Source of the DNA: Liolophura sinensis
Taxonomy: Eukaryota; Mollusca; Polyplacophora; Chitonida; Chitonidae
Length of the DNA: 64,000 nt
Direction of reading: 5' to 3'
Assembly (NCBI RefSeq): GCF_032854445.1
Contig: NC_088303.1
Coordinates: 4,659,501 to 4,723,500, forward strand
The notes beneath the pieces are model-generated. The model worked only from the letters and a program-made list of their open reading frames with translations, made no database searches and had not been told where the DNA came from. Below, piece after piece: positions 22,966 through 36,018 of the stretch (position 1 is its first letter; the number at the start of each line of letters is the position of its first letter). The position numbers were made by a program, and so were the translations under genes.

Positions 22966-25920
22966 TCCATGAAATCATCTGTGTTACATCCATGTTCCTA
23001 GATGAAATCATCTGTTCTACATCCATGTTCCTCAATGAATCATTCGTCCTATATCCATGTTCCTAAATGAAATCATCTGTCCTACATCCATATTCCTAAA
23101 TGGAAACATCTGTCCTAAATACATGTTCTTGAATAAAATCATCAGTCCTATAGGCCCATGTCCCTAAAATAAATCATCTGTCCTCTGTATATGTTCCTCT
23201 ATTAAATCACCTGTCCTACATCCATGTTCCTAAATAATTGTCTCTCCAACGTCCATGTTCCTAAATCAATTATCTCCCCAACGTTCATGTTCCTAAATGA
23301 AATCATCTGACCTATGTCCAATGTTCCAAATGAAAAAATCTGACCTCTCTCCATGTTGTAATGGAAATCATCTGCCCCACGTCCGTGTACTAAATGAAAT
23401 CATCTGCCCCACGTCCGTGTCCTAAATGAAATCATCTGCCCCACGTCCGTGTCCTAAATGAAATCATCTGCCCCACGTCCGTGTCCTAATGAAATCATCT
23501 GTCCCACGTCCATGTCCTAAATGAAATCATCTGAACTACGTCCATGTCCTAAATGAAATCATCTGTCCCTACGTCCATGTCCTAAATGAAATCATCTGTC
23601 CCACGTCCATGTCCTAAATGGAATCATCTGCCCCACGTCCGTGTCCTAAATGAAATCATCTGTCCCACGTCCATGTCCTAAATGAAATCATCTGAACTAC
23701 GTCCGTGTCCTAAATGAAATCATCTGCCCCACGTCCGTGTCCTAAATGAAATCATCTGCCCCACGTCCATGCCCTAAATGAAATCATCTGTCCTACGTCC
23801 GTGTCCTAAATGAAATCATCTGCCCCACGTCCATGTCCTAAATGAAATCATCTGCCCCACGTCCATGTCCTAAATGAAATCATCTGCCCCACGTCCATGC
23901 CCTAAATGAAATCATCTGTCCTACATCCATGCCCTAAATGAAATCATCTGCCCCACGTCCATGCCCTAAATGAAATCATCTGTCCTACGTCCGTGTCCTA
24001 AATGAAATCATCTGCCCCACGTCCATGTCCTAAATGAAATCATCTGCCCCACGTCCATGTCCTAAATGAAATCATCTGCCCCACGTCCATGCCCTAAATG
24101 AAATCATCTGTCCTACATCCATGCCCTAAATGAAATCATCTGCCCCACGTCCATGCCCTAAATGAAATCATCTGTCCTACGTCCATGCCCTAAATGAAAT
24201 CATCTGCCCCACGTCCGTGTCCTAAATGAAATCATTTGAACTATGTCCCTGTTCTATATGAAATCATCTGTCCTACGTCCATGTCCTAAATGAAATCATC
24301 TGAACTACGTTCGTATTCTAAATGAAATCATCTGCCCCACGTCCATGTCCTAAATGAAATCATCTGAACTACGTCCCGTGTTCTAAATGAAATCATCTGT
24401 CCTACGTCCATGTCCTAAATGAAATCATCTGAACTACATCCGTGTTCTAAATGAAATCATCTGTCCTAGGTTTTTTTCTAAATGAAATAATCTGTCCCAC
24501 GCCCATGTTCTAAATGAAATCATTTGTCCTATGCCCATGTCCTAATGAAATCATCTGTCCTACGTCCATGTTTTCAATGAAATCATTTGTCCTACGTCCG
24601 TGTTCTAAATGAAATCCTCTATCCCACGCCCATGTCCTAAATGAAATCATCTGCCCCACGTCCATGTCCTAAATGAAATCATCTGAACTACGTCCGTGTT
24701 CTAAATGAAATCATCTGCCCCACGTCCATGCCCTAAATGAAATCATCTGTCCTACGTCCGTGTCCTAAATGAAATCATCTGCCCCACGTCCATGTCCTAA
24801 ATGAAATCATCTGCCCCACGTCCATGTCCTAAATGAAATCATCTGCCCCACGTCCATGCCCTAAATGAAATCATCTGTCCTACATCCATGCCCTAAATGA
24901 AATCATCTGCCCCACGTCCATGCCCTAAATGAAATCATCTGTCCTACGTCCGTGTCCTAAATGAAATCATCTGCCCCACGTCCATGTCCTAAATGAAATC
25001 ATCTGCCCCACGTCCATGTCCTAAATGAAATCATCTGCCCCACGTCCATGCCCTAAATGAAATCATCTGTCCTACATCCATGCCCTAAATGAAATCATCT
25101 GCCCCACGTCCATGCCCTAAATGAAATCATCTGTCCTACGTCCATGTCCTAAATGAAATCATCTGCCCCACGTCCGTGTCCTAAATGAAATCATTTGAAC
25201 TATGTCCCTGTTCTAAATGAAATCATCTGTCCTACGTCCATGTCCTAAATGAAATCATCTGAACTACGTTCGTATTCTAAATGAAATCATCTGCCCCACG
25301 TCCATGTCCTAAATGAAATCATCTGAACTACGTCCGTGTTCTAAATGAAATCATCTGTCCTACGTCCATGTCCTAAATGAAATCATCTGAACTACATCCG
25401 TGTTCTAAATGAAATCATCTGTCCTAGGTTTTTTCTAAATGAAATAATCTGTCCCACGCCCATGTTCTAAATGAAATCATTTGTCCTATGCCCATGTCCT
25501 AATGAAATCATCTGTCCTACGTCCATGTTTTAAATGAAATCATTTGTCCTACGTCCGTGTTCTAAATGAAATCCTCTATCCCACGCCCATGTCCTAAATG
25601 AAATCATCTGCCCCACGTTCATGTCCTAAATGAAATCATCTGAACTACGTCCGTGTTCTAAATGAAATCATCTGCCCCACGTCCATGTCCTAAATGAAAT
25701 CATCTGACGTACGTCCATGTCCTAAATAAAATCTTCTGTACTACGTCCATGTTCTAATGGAAATCATCTGTCCTACGTCCATGTCCTAAATGAAATCATC
25801 TGTCCTACGTGAATGGCCTAATTGAAATCATCTGTCCTACGTGAATGTCCTAAATGAAATCATCTGTCCTAGGTTTTTTCTAAATGAAGCCATCTGTCCC
25901 GTGTCCATGTTCCTAAGCGA
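22966..25920. repeat. 32-bp minisatellite, about 92 copies, nested higher order
   Basis: Unit of 32 bp made of CCTAAATGAAATCATCTG followed by a variable CCCCACGTCCATGT-type part. Variants (CCCCACGTCC, CCTACGTCC, AACTACGTCC; CATGTCC, CGTGTCC, CATGCCC) mark higher orders. A six-unit block of 192 bp starting at 23759 repeats at 23951, and the same pair recurs at 24718 and 24910. A block of about 30 units repeats with an offset of 959 bp: rare variants GAACTATGTCCCTG at 24238 and 25197, and AACTACGTTCGTATTC at 24303 and 25262. Units at the left edge (22966-23340) are diverged, the centre homogeneous. No open frame spans it. Confidence 0.97.
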
Positions 25921-25926
25921 ATTTCA

Positions 25927-26078
25927 CTTATTTATTTGATCTACGTTTCAAGCCGTTCTCAAGAATATTTCATTTTTTCGACGGCGGCCATCTTCATAGT
26001 GGTAGGGAACCTGGCAGAGCCCGGGACTTCGCACGTACGACCGGCGAGGAAGCCAGTCATGACTGCATTGGTGTGTTC
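25927..26078 (-). repeat. degraded SINE inside the 32-bp array
   Basis: Read on plus: TTATTTATTTGATCTACGTT, CTCAAGAATATTTCA, CGACGGCGGCC, GGCAGAGCCCGGGA, then GCATTGGTG. It is internally deleted and diverged. Diverged 32-bp-like units resume after it (GTTCCTCTATGAAGCCATTT at about 26085), so it interrupts the minisatellite. Confidence 0.8.
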
Positions 26079-26251
26079 CTCTATGAAGCCATTTGTCCTG
26101 TGTCCATTTTCATGAATGAAAATATGTATCCCACATTGTACGTCTTTGCCTTTAAATAAAATATTTTCGTCGCCGGTTTCGCTACTTGAAACCATGTGTC
26201 CTACCAGTTCATGCTCCTCAGTTAAATCCCTGAGTCCTATACGTTCATATT
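26079..26251. repeat. diverged edge of the 32-bp minisatellite
   Basis: Words such as ATGAAGCCATTTGTCCTGTG and GAAACCATGTGTCCTACC are recognisable decayed units. The sequence runs directly into the N gap, so the true end of the array is unknown. Confidence 0.65.
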
Positions 26252-26451
26252 NNNNNNNNNNNNNNNNNNNNNNNNNNNNNNNNNNNNNNNNNNNNNNNNN
26301 NNNNNNNNNNNNNNNNNNNNNNNNNNNNNNNNNNNNNNNNNNNNNNNNNNNNNNNNNNNNNNNNNNNNNNNNNNNNNNNNNNNNNNNNNNNNNNNNNNNN
26401 NNNNNNNNNNNNNNNNNNNNNNNNNNNNNNNNNNNNNNNNNNNNNNNNNNN
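26252..26451. other. assembly gap, 200 N
   Basis: Exactly 200 undetermined bases. The round number suggests a placeholder rather than a measured length. Open frames crossing it are meaningless. Confidence 1.
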
Positions 26452-26699
26452 TCTCGTATAGGTCTGCACACTTAAGCGGGCCTGTATAGTTTCCCATGAC
26501 TGTCATCAGTGCAATTGCTTCTATAGTATAAGGTTCAAATCAAATATATATAAGATACTCTAGCTTAGAATTTGGAATATACATGTATACGTCTGATATC
26601 TTTTAAGGAGGTATCATTCTCTGCACGCAGATGTAGTACAATGTATAACACTGCATTTATATCGACGGTACACAAAAGCTTTAGACTACGCCATCCCCC

Positions 26700-27292
26700 C
26701 CACCCCGCCCCCAACCAGTAGGCCCTATAGAACGACAGACATGCAAGTTAGGCCTCCACCAAACAGTAAGCCCTATAGAATGACAGACCTGCCAGTTAGA
26801 CCACCCGCAAACAGTAGGCCCTATGGGACGACAGACATGCCAGTTAGACCTCCCCCAAACAGTAAGCCTATAGAATGACAGACATGCCAGTTAGATCTCC
26901 CCCAAACAGTAGGCCCTATAGAACGACAGACATGCCAGTTAGATCTCCCCCAAACAGTAGGCCCTATAGAACGACAGACATGCCAGTTAGACCGATCCAA
27001 ACAGTAAGCCCTATAGAATGACAGACCTGCTAGTTAGACCTCCCCCAAATAGTAGGCCCTATAGAACGACAGTTAGACCTCCCCCAAACAGTAGGCCCTA
27101 CAAAACGGCAAACATACCAGTTAGACCTCCCCCAAAACAGTAGGCCCTATAGGACGACAGACATGCCAGTTAGACCTCCCCCAAATAGTAGGCCCTATAG
27201 AACGACAGACCTGTCAGTTAGACGATCCAAACAATAGGCCCTATAGAAAGACAGACCTGCCAGTTAGACATCCCCAAACAATAGGCCCTTTA
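26700..27292. repeat. 48-bp minisatellite, about 12 copies
   Basis: Units contain AGTAGGCCCTATAGAACGAC, AGACATGCCAGTTAGAC and CTCCCCCAAAC; starts at 26717 and 26765 give a 48-bp period. Some units lack about 13 bp (near 27068). Preceded by a C-rich tract at 26693-26711. Confidence 0.93.
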
Positions 27293-27915
<623 letters not shown>

Positions 27916-28384
27916 AATATCACGGCTCATAGTGAGATTTCCATGTTAACAGGCACCACGTGTTCATGTATTATTTTCGAGAAGCGACATTTGGTTGGGC
28001 ATCCAAATTTCGTTACAAAACACGTGATCGACAGGGTCTATGTACATGTACGTTGTCAGTTATCATCGCGTGACAGTCATGCACGAGTTACATATCATCA
28101 TCTTATTGTCTGCAGACACGTGCGTAGAATTAGTCACGTTGATGACGTTATATGGCTGCAATAGTTTAGCCTCTGAATTAAGCTCCCATGTTTTGTAAAC
28201 ATTTCTGTGGAGGGGCACTGTATACATTCTCAAAATTTCATTCTTAGTTTGCTTTACCAGATGGGGTATATTAACAACAGGTAAATGCCCTGGCGGTGTG
28301 TTGATCCTTATTTTATTTACAAAGTATATTGCATAAGCCATAACTCCTCATTGTTCTCAATGTGACATGCAAACTGCAGAAGAC

Positions 28385-28575
28385 TCATTGCGTCTGGAAG
28401 TCATATGCTCGTAAGATTTCAGAAAAGATTATCTTTACATCGTTCATTTACACTCTGATTCCGCCGTTCTCAGTGACAAACAAACTAAAGAGGATTTATT
28501 GGGTCTGGAAATCACATGCGCGAAAGATTTCGGGAAAGATTACCTTTACATCGGTACATTTACATTCTGCCTCAC
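28385..28575. repeat. 111-bp direct duplication, diverged
   Basis: TCTGGAAGTCATATGCTCG (28393) and TCTGGAAATCACATGCGCG (28504) begin two related segments sharing AAGATTWYCTTTACATCG and ending in CATTTACAYTCTG. Two copies, 111 bp apart. Confidence 0.8.
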
Positions 28576-29805
28576 TTCAGTACATGTTTGCTGTATGTGC
28601 ATGAATGTGATTCACACTTGAATGAAACAGAATCAATTACGGCTGAGACACACGTTATCACCAAGTTGCGTCTGAAGTCATTTCTCAACTTTGCCGATTA
28701 GTTGGTTTTGTGGCCTATTACTATGAGATTTTTGATGAGGAATGTTTTTGCTCTTTAGAAGGTAAAAAGGTAATGCATAGTTAAATGTTAGGATCAATGA
28801 GACCGCTTTGTGTGTAATCTGTTTTGAGACACAATGCCTGTTGTGTTTCTAAATTTGTATTATTGTATATAGCCTAGGACACGGATGTCTATGTCCTAAT
28901 CATTAATGAACAATGGCTGCCTGATGAATAGCGCACTTGTTCCCCCAAACAACTCTCTTTGCATCTTTATTTTATCTAATGACATTGTTTTTTGACGGTA
29001 CACGAACTTTTATTGTGATTTCGCAACATTTAGTCCTCTCTACAAACGTTATAAATTATAATAAGTTATTTACAGCTGTATCCTTGTGCATCTTGGCTGA
29101 CAAAGCGCGTGCATTTCTGGGATGAAATTCCAGATGCAACTGTTCACCCGCTCTGAAGAACACATACATGTAACTTATTGGAGAATGCTGGATACGTGGT
29201 CGAGTTTTCCCTGCTATGGCTGAAGTCTAAGCAAGTATTCATGTGCTTTGCCAGAATAACATGAGGCGATTCTTTCCATACTGTTATTATTTGCTTAGGA
29301 TCTTTATCTCAGCTTTTATTACACACCTACGCACTGCATGGATCAACCAATTCATCCGTGCCAAAAAAACACAACACTTCGGCTTATAACCTAATAGAGA
29401 ACTTGATCGATTTTATTAATGGCATCTCAGAGACTGTGTTGCCTGTGGGTGTGATCATTTCTGCATGGAACCACTGATCGGTAATTGGACAACAGGTGAT
29501 TCCAACAGCTCATGTTACTGGTCATTCACAGCTGAGTGGAAACTGTTTATGTGCTGGACACGAGCAGACGCATTGCAGCATTCATTAGCAGGCAGTAATG
29601 ACCGGAAAGCGGATTGTCTGCTAATTGGACAAATCAGTGCTGCTACCTTAGCAACGCCCGGTTACTATGGAAGAAGCTAACAGGCCAAAATTGATTCTCT
29701 TGTTGTGCAACTGACCTCTTCAAACTAATCAAACTGAAATTGATCTCCTTAGTGTCTCTCCCCTGATTATTGCACAGTGGTCAACACAACTCAAAACTGC
29801 TCTAG
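28576..29805. other. unannotated stretch
   Basis: No gene supported. Around 29460-29680 composition is less AT-rich and two related words (GTAATTGGACAACAGG and CTAATTGGACAAATCAG) occur. This could be regulatory DNA, but nothing proves it. Confidence 0.45.
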
Positions 29806-29811
29806 ACACCA

Positions 29812-30265
29812 GCGTTCCGTTTTCTCTCATTCAGGCAGCTATCTTGGTTTCGTTGACACTGTTGCTTCCTTTTCTCTCATTCAGGCAGCTGTCTTGGTTT
29901 GTTTGACACTGTTGTTCAATTCTCTCTCATTCAGGAAGTTGTCTTGGTTTTTTCTTTGACACTATCGTTCCGTTTTCTCTCATTCAGGCGGCTATCTTGG
30001 TTTCTTTGATATTTTGATAATGTTGCTCCGTTTTCTTTCGTTCGGGTTACCACCTTTGTTTATTCGAGATAAACACGGTGTTGTCTTGTCTTCTCTCTTT
30101 CTAGTAACAATGGTGGTTCCTCTGACACTGTTGCTGATCTTGCAGACAATCATGGTATGGGTTTTTTTGACATTTCTACCGTTTCATTCATTTGGGCAAT
30201 TTCTTTCACTTCTTTTATTCATCTTTTGTTGATACTGTCTTCTCTCATTTAGGCAATCGTTTTGA
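29812..30265. repeat. decaying tandem repeat of about 50 bp
   Basis: TTCTCTCATTCAGG recurs at about 29822, 29872, 29920 and 29975 with CTTGGTTT and TGACACTGTTG between copies, giving periods of 48-55 bp. From 30010 onward copies are increasingly diverged but still show TTTGACA or TCTCTCATTTAGG pieces. Each core is a pyrimidine tract followed by CAG on the plus strand, like a splice acceptor. Confidence 0.8.
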
Positions 30266-31630
30266 TTTGTTCTGTTGCCAAGAAGAGTGTGGATAGAACG
30301 TTGAAAATTTTTCGACGAATCACCGTTGATTACCATAAATTTGAATTTCATCGATCCGACAAAAAATGACAGAAGTACCCATAATCTGGTGTATATGACA
30401 ACCCAAGTAAGTTGAAAGTTATTTAATATTTTCGTAATATTTATGAAGAGAAATTCACACGGATCTCTCATGTACAAAGTTGATTATCCGCGGTATAACC
30501 AATGGCATGACGATGGCATTAAATGAGTTTGTACTTTTGTGTAAGAGCCGTGTATGTATTGTATATATCCTATGTATAAAAGCAGGAAGCTATATGTAAC
30601 GAGTTTATCTCAAAAGCGAACGGTTTTTGCTGTCAGTAAATGTGATAAAATGTTTATCAAGCACTGATAACAGATGGAAAAGATAATGCCAAGCATTAAA
30701 GCAGACCTACATGAAACTATGTCATTGATTTAAACAGTCAATACTTGAAGCATTACCTACTTTTTCTTAAACTTAGAACTCTAGCTGCATCTGGATACGA
30801 TATCATCGTCAGATTAAGAATTTCACATATATTTTGTATGGCATAATAATAACTAGTATAAATTTTGTATGTTCGTCCTTTATTATTGATATACTAAATG
30901 TGGATTGTGTATGAAAGAAAACAAAGTAGGTTGTACTGTCGTAATTGTGATTAATGAACGAATGAATCCTCCTCTGCACTGGAACTTCTGTGATCGCACT
31001 TTAACATTGGTGTTATCGCCCGGCAGTCAGCGGGTCCAGACATTCAACGCCTTCCTTGTAAATCGAGACATGTACTGTGTAGGCCAGCTGAGCATTGAAG
31101 GCCTACATGTATGTAGTCCCTGCAGAGTAACACAACAAATCACCATACAGCAACTGTTGTCATCATTTCTCTATACCATCTGGGCATTTTCCATTCGAAG
31201 CTAATCAGCATCGTGCATCACCTGTTTATATCCTTGCTGGTAAGTATATTATTTTCTGCGAAACCAAATTTTGTGAACTTGTGTATAAAGCTTAACGTGA
31301 AGTCGCTAGTCGGTGTTTCTTGATTCAGTTGGACGAGCTTGACAAACTTGTTGCTGTTGCATAAGCTATATGTGACATTTCCCTGCCAGACTAGCTTGTC
31401 TGAATGAATGGCTGTACCATGCATGCTCTAGCTTGTAGCGAACAAAAAGGGTTTGTATCGGGAATCAGACTGGTTATTCGTTGAATTGCGATAGATACCC
31501 CAAACATACTCCCTGTTTTCCTGCATACATGAACATCGATGTAGGCCAATATAAGTGGTATAATGTGTCCTTGAAAATGGCAAAGTCATCCATCAAGGAA
31601 ATACATAAATTAGCAAAATATTTAAGGGTC
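30266..31630. other. unannotated stretch
   Basis: AT-rich. The frame at 30905-31204 (99 codons) shows no domain I recognise. A donor-like CTG|GTAAGTA lies at 31237-31243 on plus. No supported gene. Confidence 0.45.
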
Positions 31631-31689
31631 AAGGTTGAGGGTTCAGCAAGTAGTGTATAGAGCCTATTGGAAACTTGCCAGAAGAAATC

Positions 31690-32135
31690 GAAACTGGTCA
31701 GAACCAGGATTAAACTGACCACCACCCGGAGGAAACATATCTGAACCAGGAGGAAACTGACCAGAACCAGGAAGACACCGATCATAAACAGGAGGACACC
31801 GATCATAATCAGAGGAAACCGATCAGACGTAGGAGAAAACTTACCAGAACTTGGAGGAAACTAACCAGAACTTGGAGAAAACTAACCAGGACTTGGACGA
31901 AACACATCTGAACCATGAGGAAACGTATCAGAACAAGGAGGACGCGGATCAGAATCAGGAGGAAACTCACTAGAATCACTAGAATCACTAGAATCAGGAA
32001 GAAACCTATAACAAGCAAGAGAAACTTACCAGAACCGTAGGATAACCGGGGAGTACAGAGGAAACTTATCAAGAACAGTAGGAAACCGGACAGAACCCAG
32101 ATGATACTGAGCAGAGCCAGGATGAAACCGACCCA
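31690..32135. repeat. degenerate minisatellite of about 21 bp
   Basis: Variants of AGGAAACTGACCAGAACC repeat with mostly 21-bp spacing (for example at about 31853 and 31874), with indels. A (AGAATCACT)3 run sits near 31972-31994. Minus-strand frames of 110 and 123 codons here are strings of L, V, I, F and S from the repeat, not credible membrane proteins. Confidence 0.85.
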
Positions 32136-33399
32136 AACTCGAACAAACGCGAACTCAATTACGCATGCGTCATTCGTCACTTGAACGGGAAGGAATTCAC
32201 TTTCAAAGCTATTTGTATTTCATAGCTGTCTGTGTATTGTTCAAGTGTAGTAACCCGATAAAGTCATGTTATAGTCACACAGAATAGGTTTGTAAATCTT
32301 CCGTGTATTTACCATGGTCAAATTTTACGATACGTTCTTGAATATACTTCCGCACACAGTATATGATATTCTACCCGAAACTTGATATTAGCGAGTTTGA
32401 TTTCTGAGCAACCTATACAACTCCAGTTCTCCGAGAAGCATTTATTCAGCCAGTAGATGCTTATACACGACTCCATATCTGTTAGAGCTCTAACCGTCTC
32501 ACCATGTCCCTGGTCGTAAAATATGGCATTACTTATAGAGCCCTCGCCTCATAAGCGGCATTCCCGAGCCCGATTCCATGTTAGATCATGTTCTAAATTT
32601 TGGAAATGGCAAACCACGGTACATTTGACGGAGTAGACCTAGTATGACTGTTCATGGTGTTCTGTATCTGATGGCGTATCTAGAATTAAGCAGAGATGTA
32701 AATGTTAACTTGTCGTAAATGTTAGAGACGTTAGCTTAGACGCCAAGCTAGCATATGCACGGTCTAACAGTATCCAGATATAGAACATTTACGTTAATTG
32801 TTCCCTTGAACATGGAAGTGGGTATCTTTCATTGTATTTTGATCTGAAAAGAGGATTGCATGGTCATTCTACAGGGCATCAAACATGTCAGTGCCAAAAC
32901 CTAAGACTTTTGATTCGTGCACTACACATAGACATCAGTGGAATGCCGAACATTCTTCTTTTTCCTTTTGTTCTCTCAATCCAACTTAATCCCATTAACT
33001 GTATGTCACCAGGATATACGCGTATACGTCTATCTTCAACTTTGAAGAATCATCCACTTACCTCAACCAAATGTACGTTTGTATTTCGTTTGAGAAGTAA
33101 CCTACTTGTAGTTGAACATATCGCCCACGTACACTGTGGCTTGCAGGTTTAGGTGTCGTATCATGTGTCTTTTATATGCGGTTCTTTCTGATGCATCAAG
33201 ATAAATATATTGCTGTTGAGACCGTCATTGTGGCCGTGGACATTTTTTCATGACGCCCATGTTTTCGACATTGTTTGTATGTTATAGCAGTTACAGATAA
33301 AGCGAGACTGAGATGCTCGTTTCGTCAGTTTATAAGACTTTATTGGAAGTCGAAAACAAATATGCTCGAAATCTATTCATTGCAGCTTTCCTACCTCAA
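32136..33399. other. unannotated stretch
   Basis: Unique AT-rich sequence. The frame at 32832-33152 has no recognisable feature. Confidence 0.5.
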
Positions 33400-33460
33400 T
33401 GATTTATTTATTTGATATGTTTGTAAAACTGTTCTCAATCACACGACAGCTGTCAGAGTT
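33400..33460 (-). repeat. SINE 3' end fragment, degraded
   Basis: GATTTATTTATTTGATATGT followed by AAAACTGTTCTCAAT and CACACGACAGC resembles the tail and 3' middle of the main SINE in reverse orientation. Confidence 0.45.
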
Positions 33461-34305
33461 GTAAACTGGTTAAGAGCTTCTGTTTTACACACACAGCCCA
33501 TGAACATTACATCTAGTGGACTGCACGCATGTATACTTACAGTATATTTCCGTCTGTATTTACCTAGCAATCGTCTTTCACGTGGCTTTTGATAGACTGG
33601 AGACATGAAGACGGTTTTCTGTTATCTTTAGGTCATTGTGACGTGGTTCCATGTTATTTGTTCACCAGGCAACGTACGAGATGATCGCAGACAGCGTTTG
33701 TCGCCTTCCATGCGCTTAGCCTTGTCTTCTTTCTTAGCGTGGGTTAGCTTATGCTCTGCACTGTCAATGTAGAGGGCTGGCTACTCTGAGCAACGACGAA
33801 AAGGTATCATTAGTATAACTTATTAATCGTTCAAATAGAAATTGACAAATTCAGAGGAGCATTTCTAGCATAGTGGCGCCTATATAAGTTGCTATTGTCA
33901 TTACTGCATCTTGTTTCTCCTGAAGCCATTGATCTGTAAGGGGCCTTTAAGCTGTTACTATTCAGTATTTACATGAACAGTGAAAACAAGAGGCCGTTTT
34001 GCTGGTTACGTTCTACCATTTGCCAACTGTCTCACATTGTCATGGTTACTCCCGTTTTTCACTCCATGCTATAGTCGGTTGTATTTGCTATAGCAAATAT
34101 ACACACTTCGGCCAGAACTATGGAGCCAGTCCATATACTTGATGTATAGGGATGGCGTTATTCACAGGAAACCCAAGTTATAAAACTTATGACTTCGTAA
34201 CGTTTAACCTGTTACAAGGACATAGATGTAGATATACCTAAATGGCAGTCCTAACTGGCCTAAATGGCAGTCCGTGATAAAATTCGCGGGTTAAAAACAA
34301 AGTAT
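33461..34305. other. unannotated stretch
   Basis: No gene or repeat recognised. A short duplication TAAATGGCAGTCC occurs at about 34239 and 34260. Confidence 0.5.
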
Positions 34306-34309
34306 ATTG

Positions 34310-35590
34310 CAGCATTCGATATCCTTAGCTGAACGCTTAACAGAAGCATTCGGTGTCCTTAGCTGAACGCTTAACAGCAACATTCGGTGTCCTTAGCTGA
34401 ACGGTTAACAGCAGCATTCGGTGTCCTTAGCTGAACGCTTAACAGCAGCATTCGGTGTCCTTAGCTGAACGCTTAACAGCAGCATTCGGTGTCCTTAGTT
34501 GATCACTTAACAGCGGCATTCGTTGTCCTCAGTGGAACACTTAACAGAAGCATTCGGTGTCCTTGGCTGATCACTTCACAACAGAGTTCGATGCCCTTAG
34601 TGGAACATTTAACAACAGCATTCGGTATCCTTAGTTGACAACTTAACGGCAGCATTCGGTGTCCTTAGCTGAACGCTTAACAGCAGCATTCGGTGTCCTT
34701 AGTTGATCACTTAACAGCGGCATTCGTTGTCCTCAGTGGAACACTTAACAGAAGCATTCGGTGTCCTTGGCTGATCACTTCACAGCAGAGTTCGATGCCC
34801 TTAGTGGAACATTTAACAACAGCATTCGGTATCCTTAGTTGACAACTTAACGGCAGCATTCGGTGTCCTTAGCTGAACACATAACAGCGGCATTCGGTGT
34901 CCTTAGTTGACCACTTAACGGCAGCATTCGGTATCCTTGGTTGACCACTTAACGGCAGCATTCGGTATCCTTGGTTGAACATTTAACAGCAGCATTCGGT
35001 ATCCTTAGTTGATCACATAACAGCAGCATTCGGTATCCTTAGTTGACCACTTAACAGCGGCATTCGGTATCCTTAGTTGATCACATAACAACAGCATTCG
35101 GTATCCTTGGTTGACCACTTAAAAGCAGCATTCGGTATCCTTGGTTGACCACTTAACGGCAGCATTCGGTATCCTTGGTTGAACATTTAACAGCAGCATT
35201 CGGTATCCTTGGTTGACCACTTAACGGCAGCATTCGGTATCCTTGGTTGAACATTTAACAGCAGCATTCGGTATCCTTAGTTGATCACATAACAGCAGCA
35301 TTCGGTATCCTTAGTTGACCACTTAACAGCGGCATTCGGTATCCTTAGTTGATCACATAACAACAGCATTCGGTATCCTTGGTTGACCACTTAAAAGCAG
35401 CATTCGGTATCCTTAGTTGACCACTTAACAGCAGCATTCGGTATCCTTGGTTGACCACTTAACAGCAGCATTCGGTATCCTTAGTTGACCACTTAACAGC
35501 AGCATTCGGTATCCTTAGTTGACCACTTAACAGCAGCATTCGGAGTCCTTAGCTGAATACTTAACAGCAGCATTCGGTATCCTTAGTTAA
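34310..35590. repeat. 34-bp minisatellite, about 37 copies
   Basis: Unit of 34 bp: AGCAGCATTCGGTATCC then TTAGTTGACCACTTAAC, with GTGTCC or GCTGAACGC variants toward the left. Higher-order copies: the rare variant GGCATTCGTTGTCCTC occurs at 34515 and 34719 (204 bp, six units), and CTTAAAAGCAGC at 35118 and 35390 (272 bp, eight units). No open frame spans it. Confidence 0.96.
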
Positions 35591-35821
35591 TCACACATGG
35601 CGACAAGCTTGCTTTCTCTACATGGAACCAGACAAACAACTCGGATTTTCTATTTGTTTGTTCACTATCCCACTGCTAAGTGTTTGGCAATGGAGGTGGT
35701 TGTTTGGCGGTAGCTTACTTGTTTCCGTTTCGCGTGTCGGTGTGCATGAATCATTTATATTACTGTGGTGTCCACTGCTGCAAGCTCACATAACCCAAAG
35801 CTCTTAACTGGAACGCTTTAT

Positions 35822-36018
35822 TTGATTTGATTTATTTGATTGGTGTTTTTCCACTGTCCTCAAGAATAGTTCACTAATACGACGACGGCCAGCATTATGG
35901 AGGTTGGAAACCAGGCTGAGCCCGGGGGTAACCACGACCATGCGCGGGCTGCTGAAAGACCTCCCACATATGGCCGCAGAGGAGACCAGCATGAACTGGA
36001 CTTGAACTCACAGCGAGC
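35822..36018 (-). repeat. main-family SINE, 5' truncated
   Basis: Read on plus: TTATTTGATTGGTGTTTTTC, CGACGACGGCCAGCATTATG, GAGCCCGGGGGTAACCACGA, then GCATGAACTGGACTTGAACT CACAGCGAGCG. The B box is present but the A-box end is missing. No convincing target-site duplication. Confidence 0.88.

Noticed and set aside
22966-25920. CRISPR-like appearance of regular short repeats
   Set aside because: No constant repeat with unique spacers; the whole unit repeats, and the window is animal DNA.
26237-26506. Open frames crossing the N gap
   Set aside because: They consist mainly of undetermined residues; the gap length is arbitrary.
29640-29670. RFX X-box at AGCAACGCCCGGTTACTATGG
   Set aside because: Half-sites point away from each other, the wrong arrangement for an X-box.
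31474-32180. Two hydrophobic minus frames resembling membrane proteins
   Set aside because: Their Leu/Val/Ile strings come from the degenerate 21-bp repeat.
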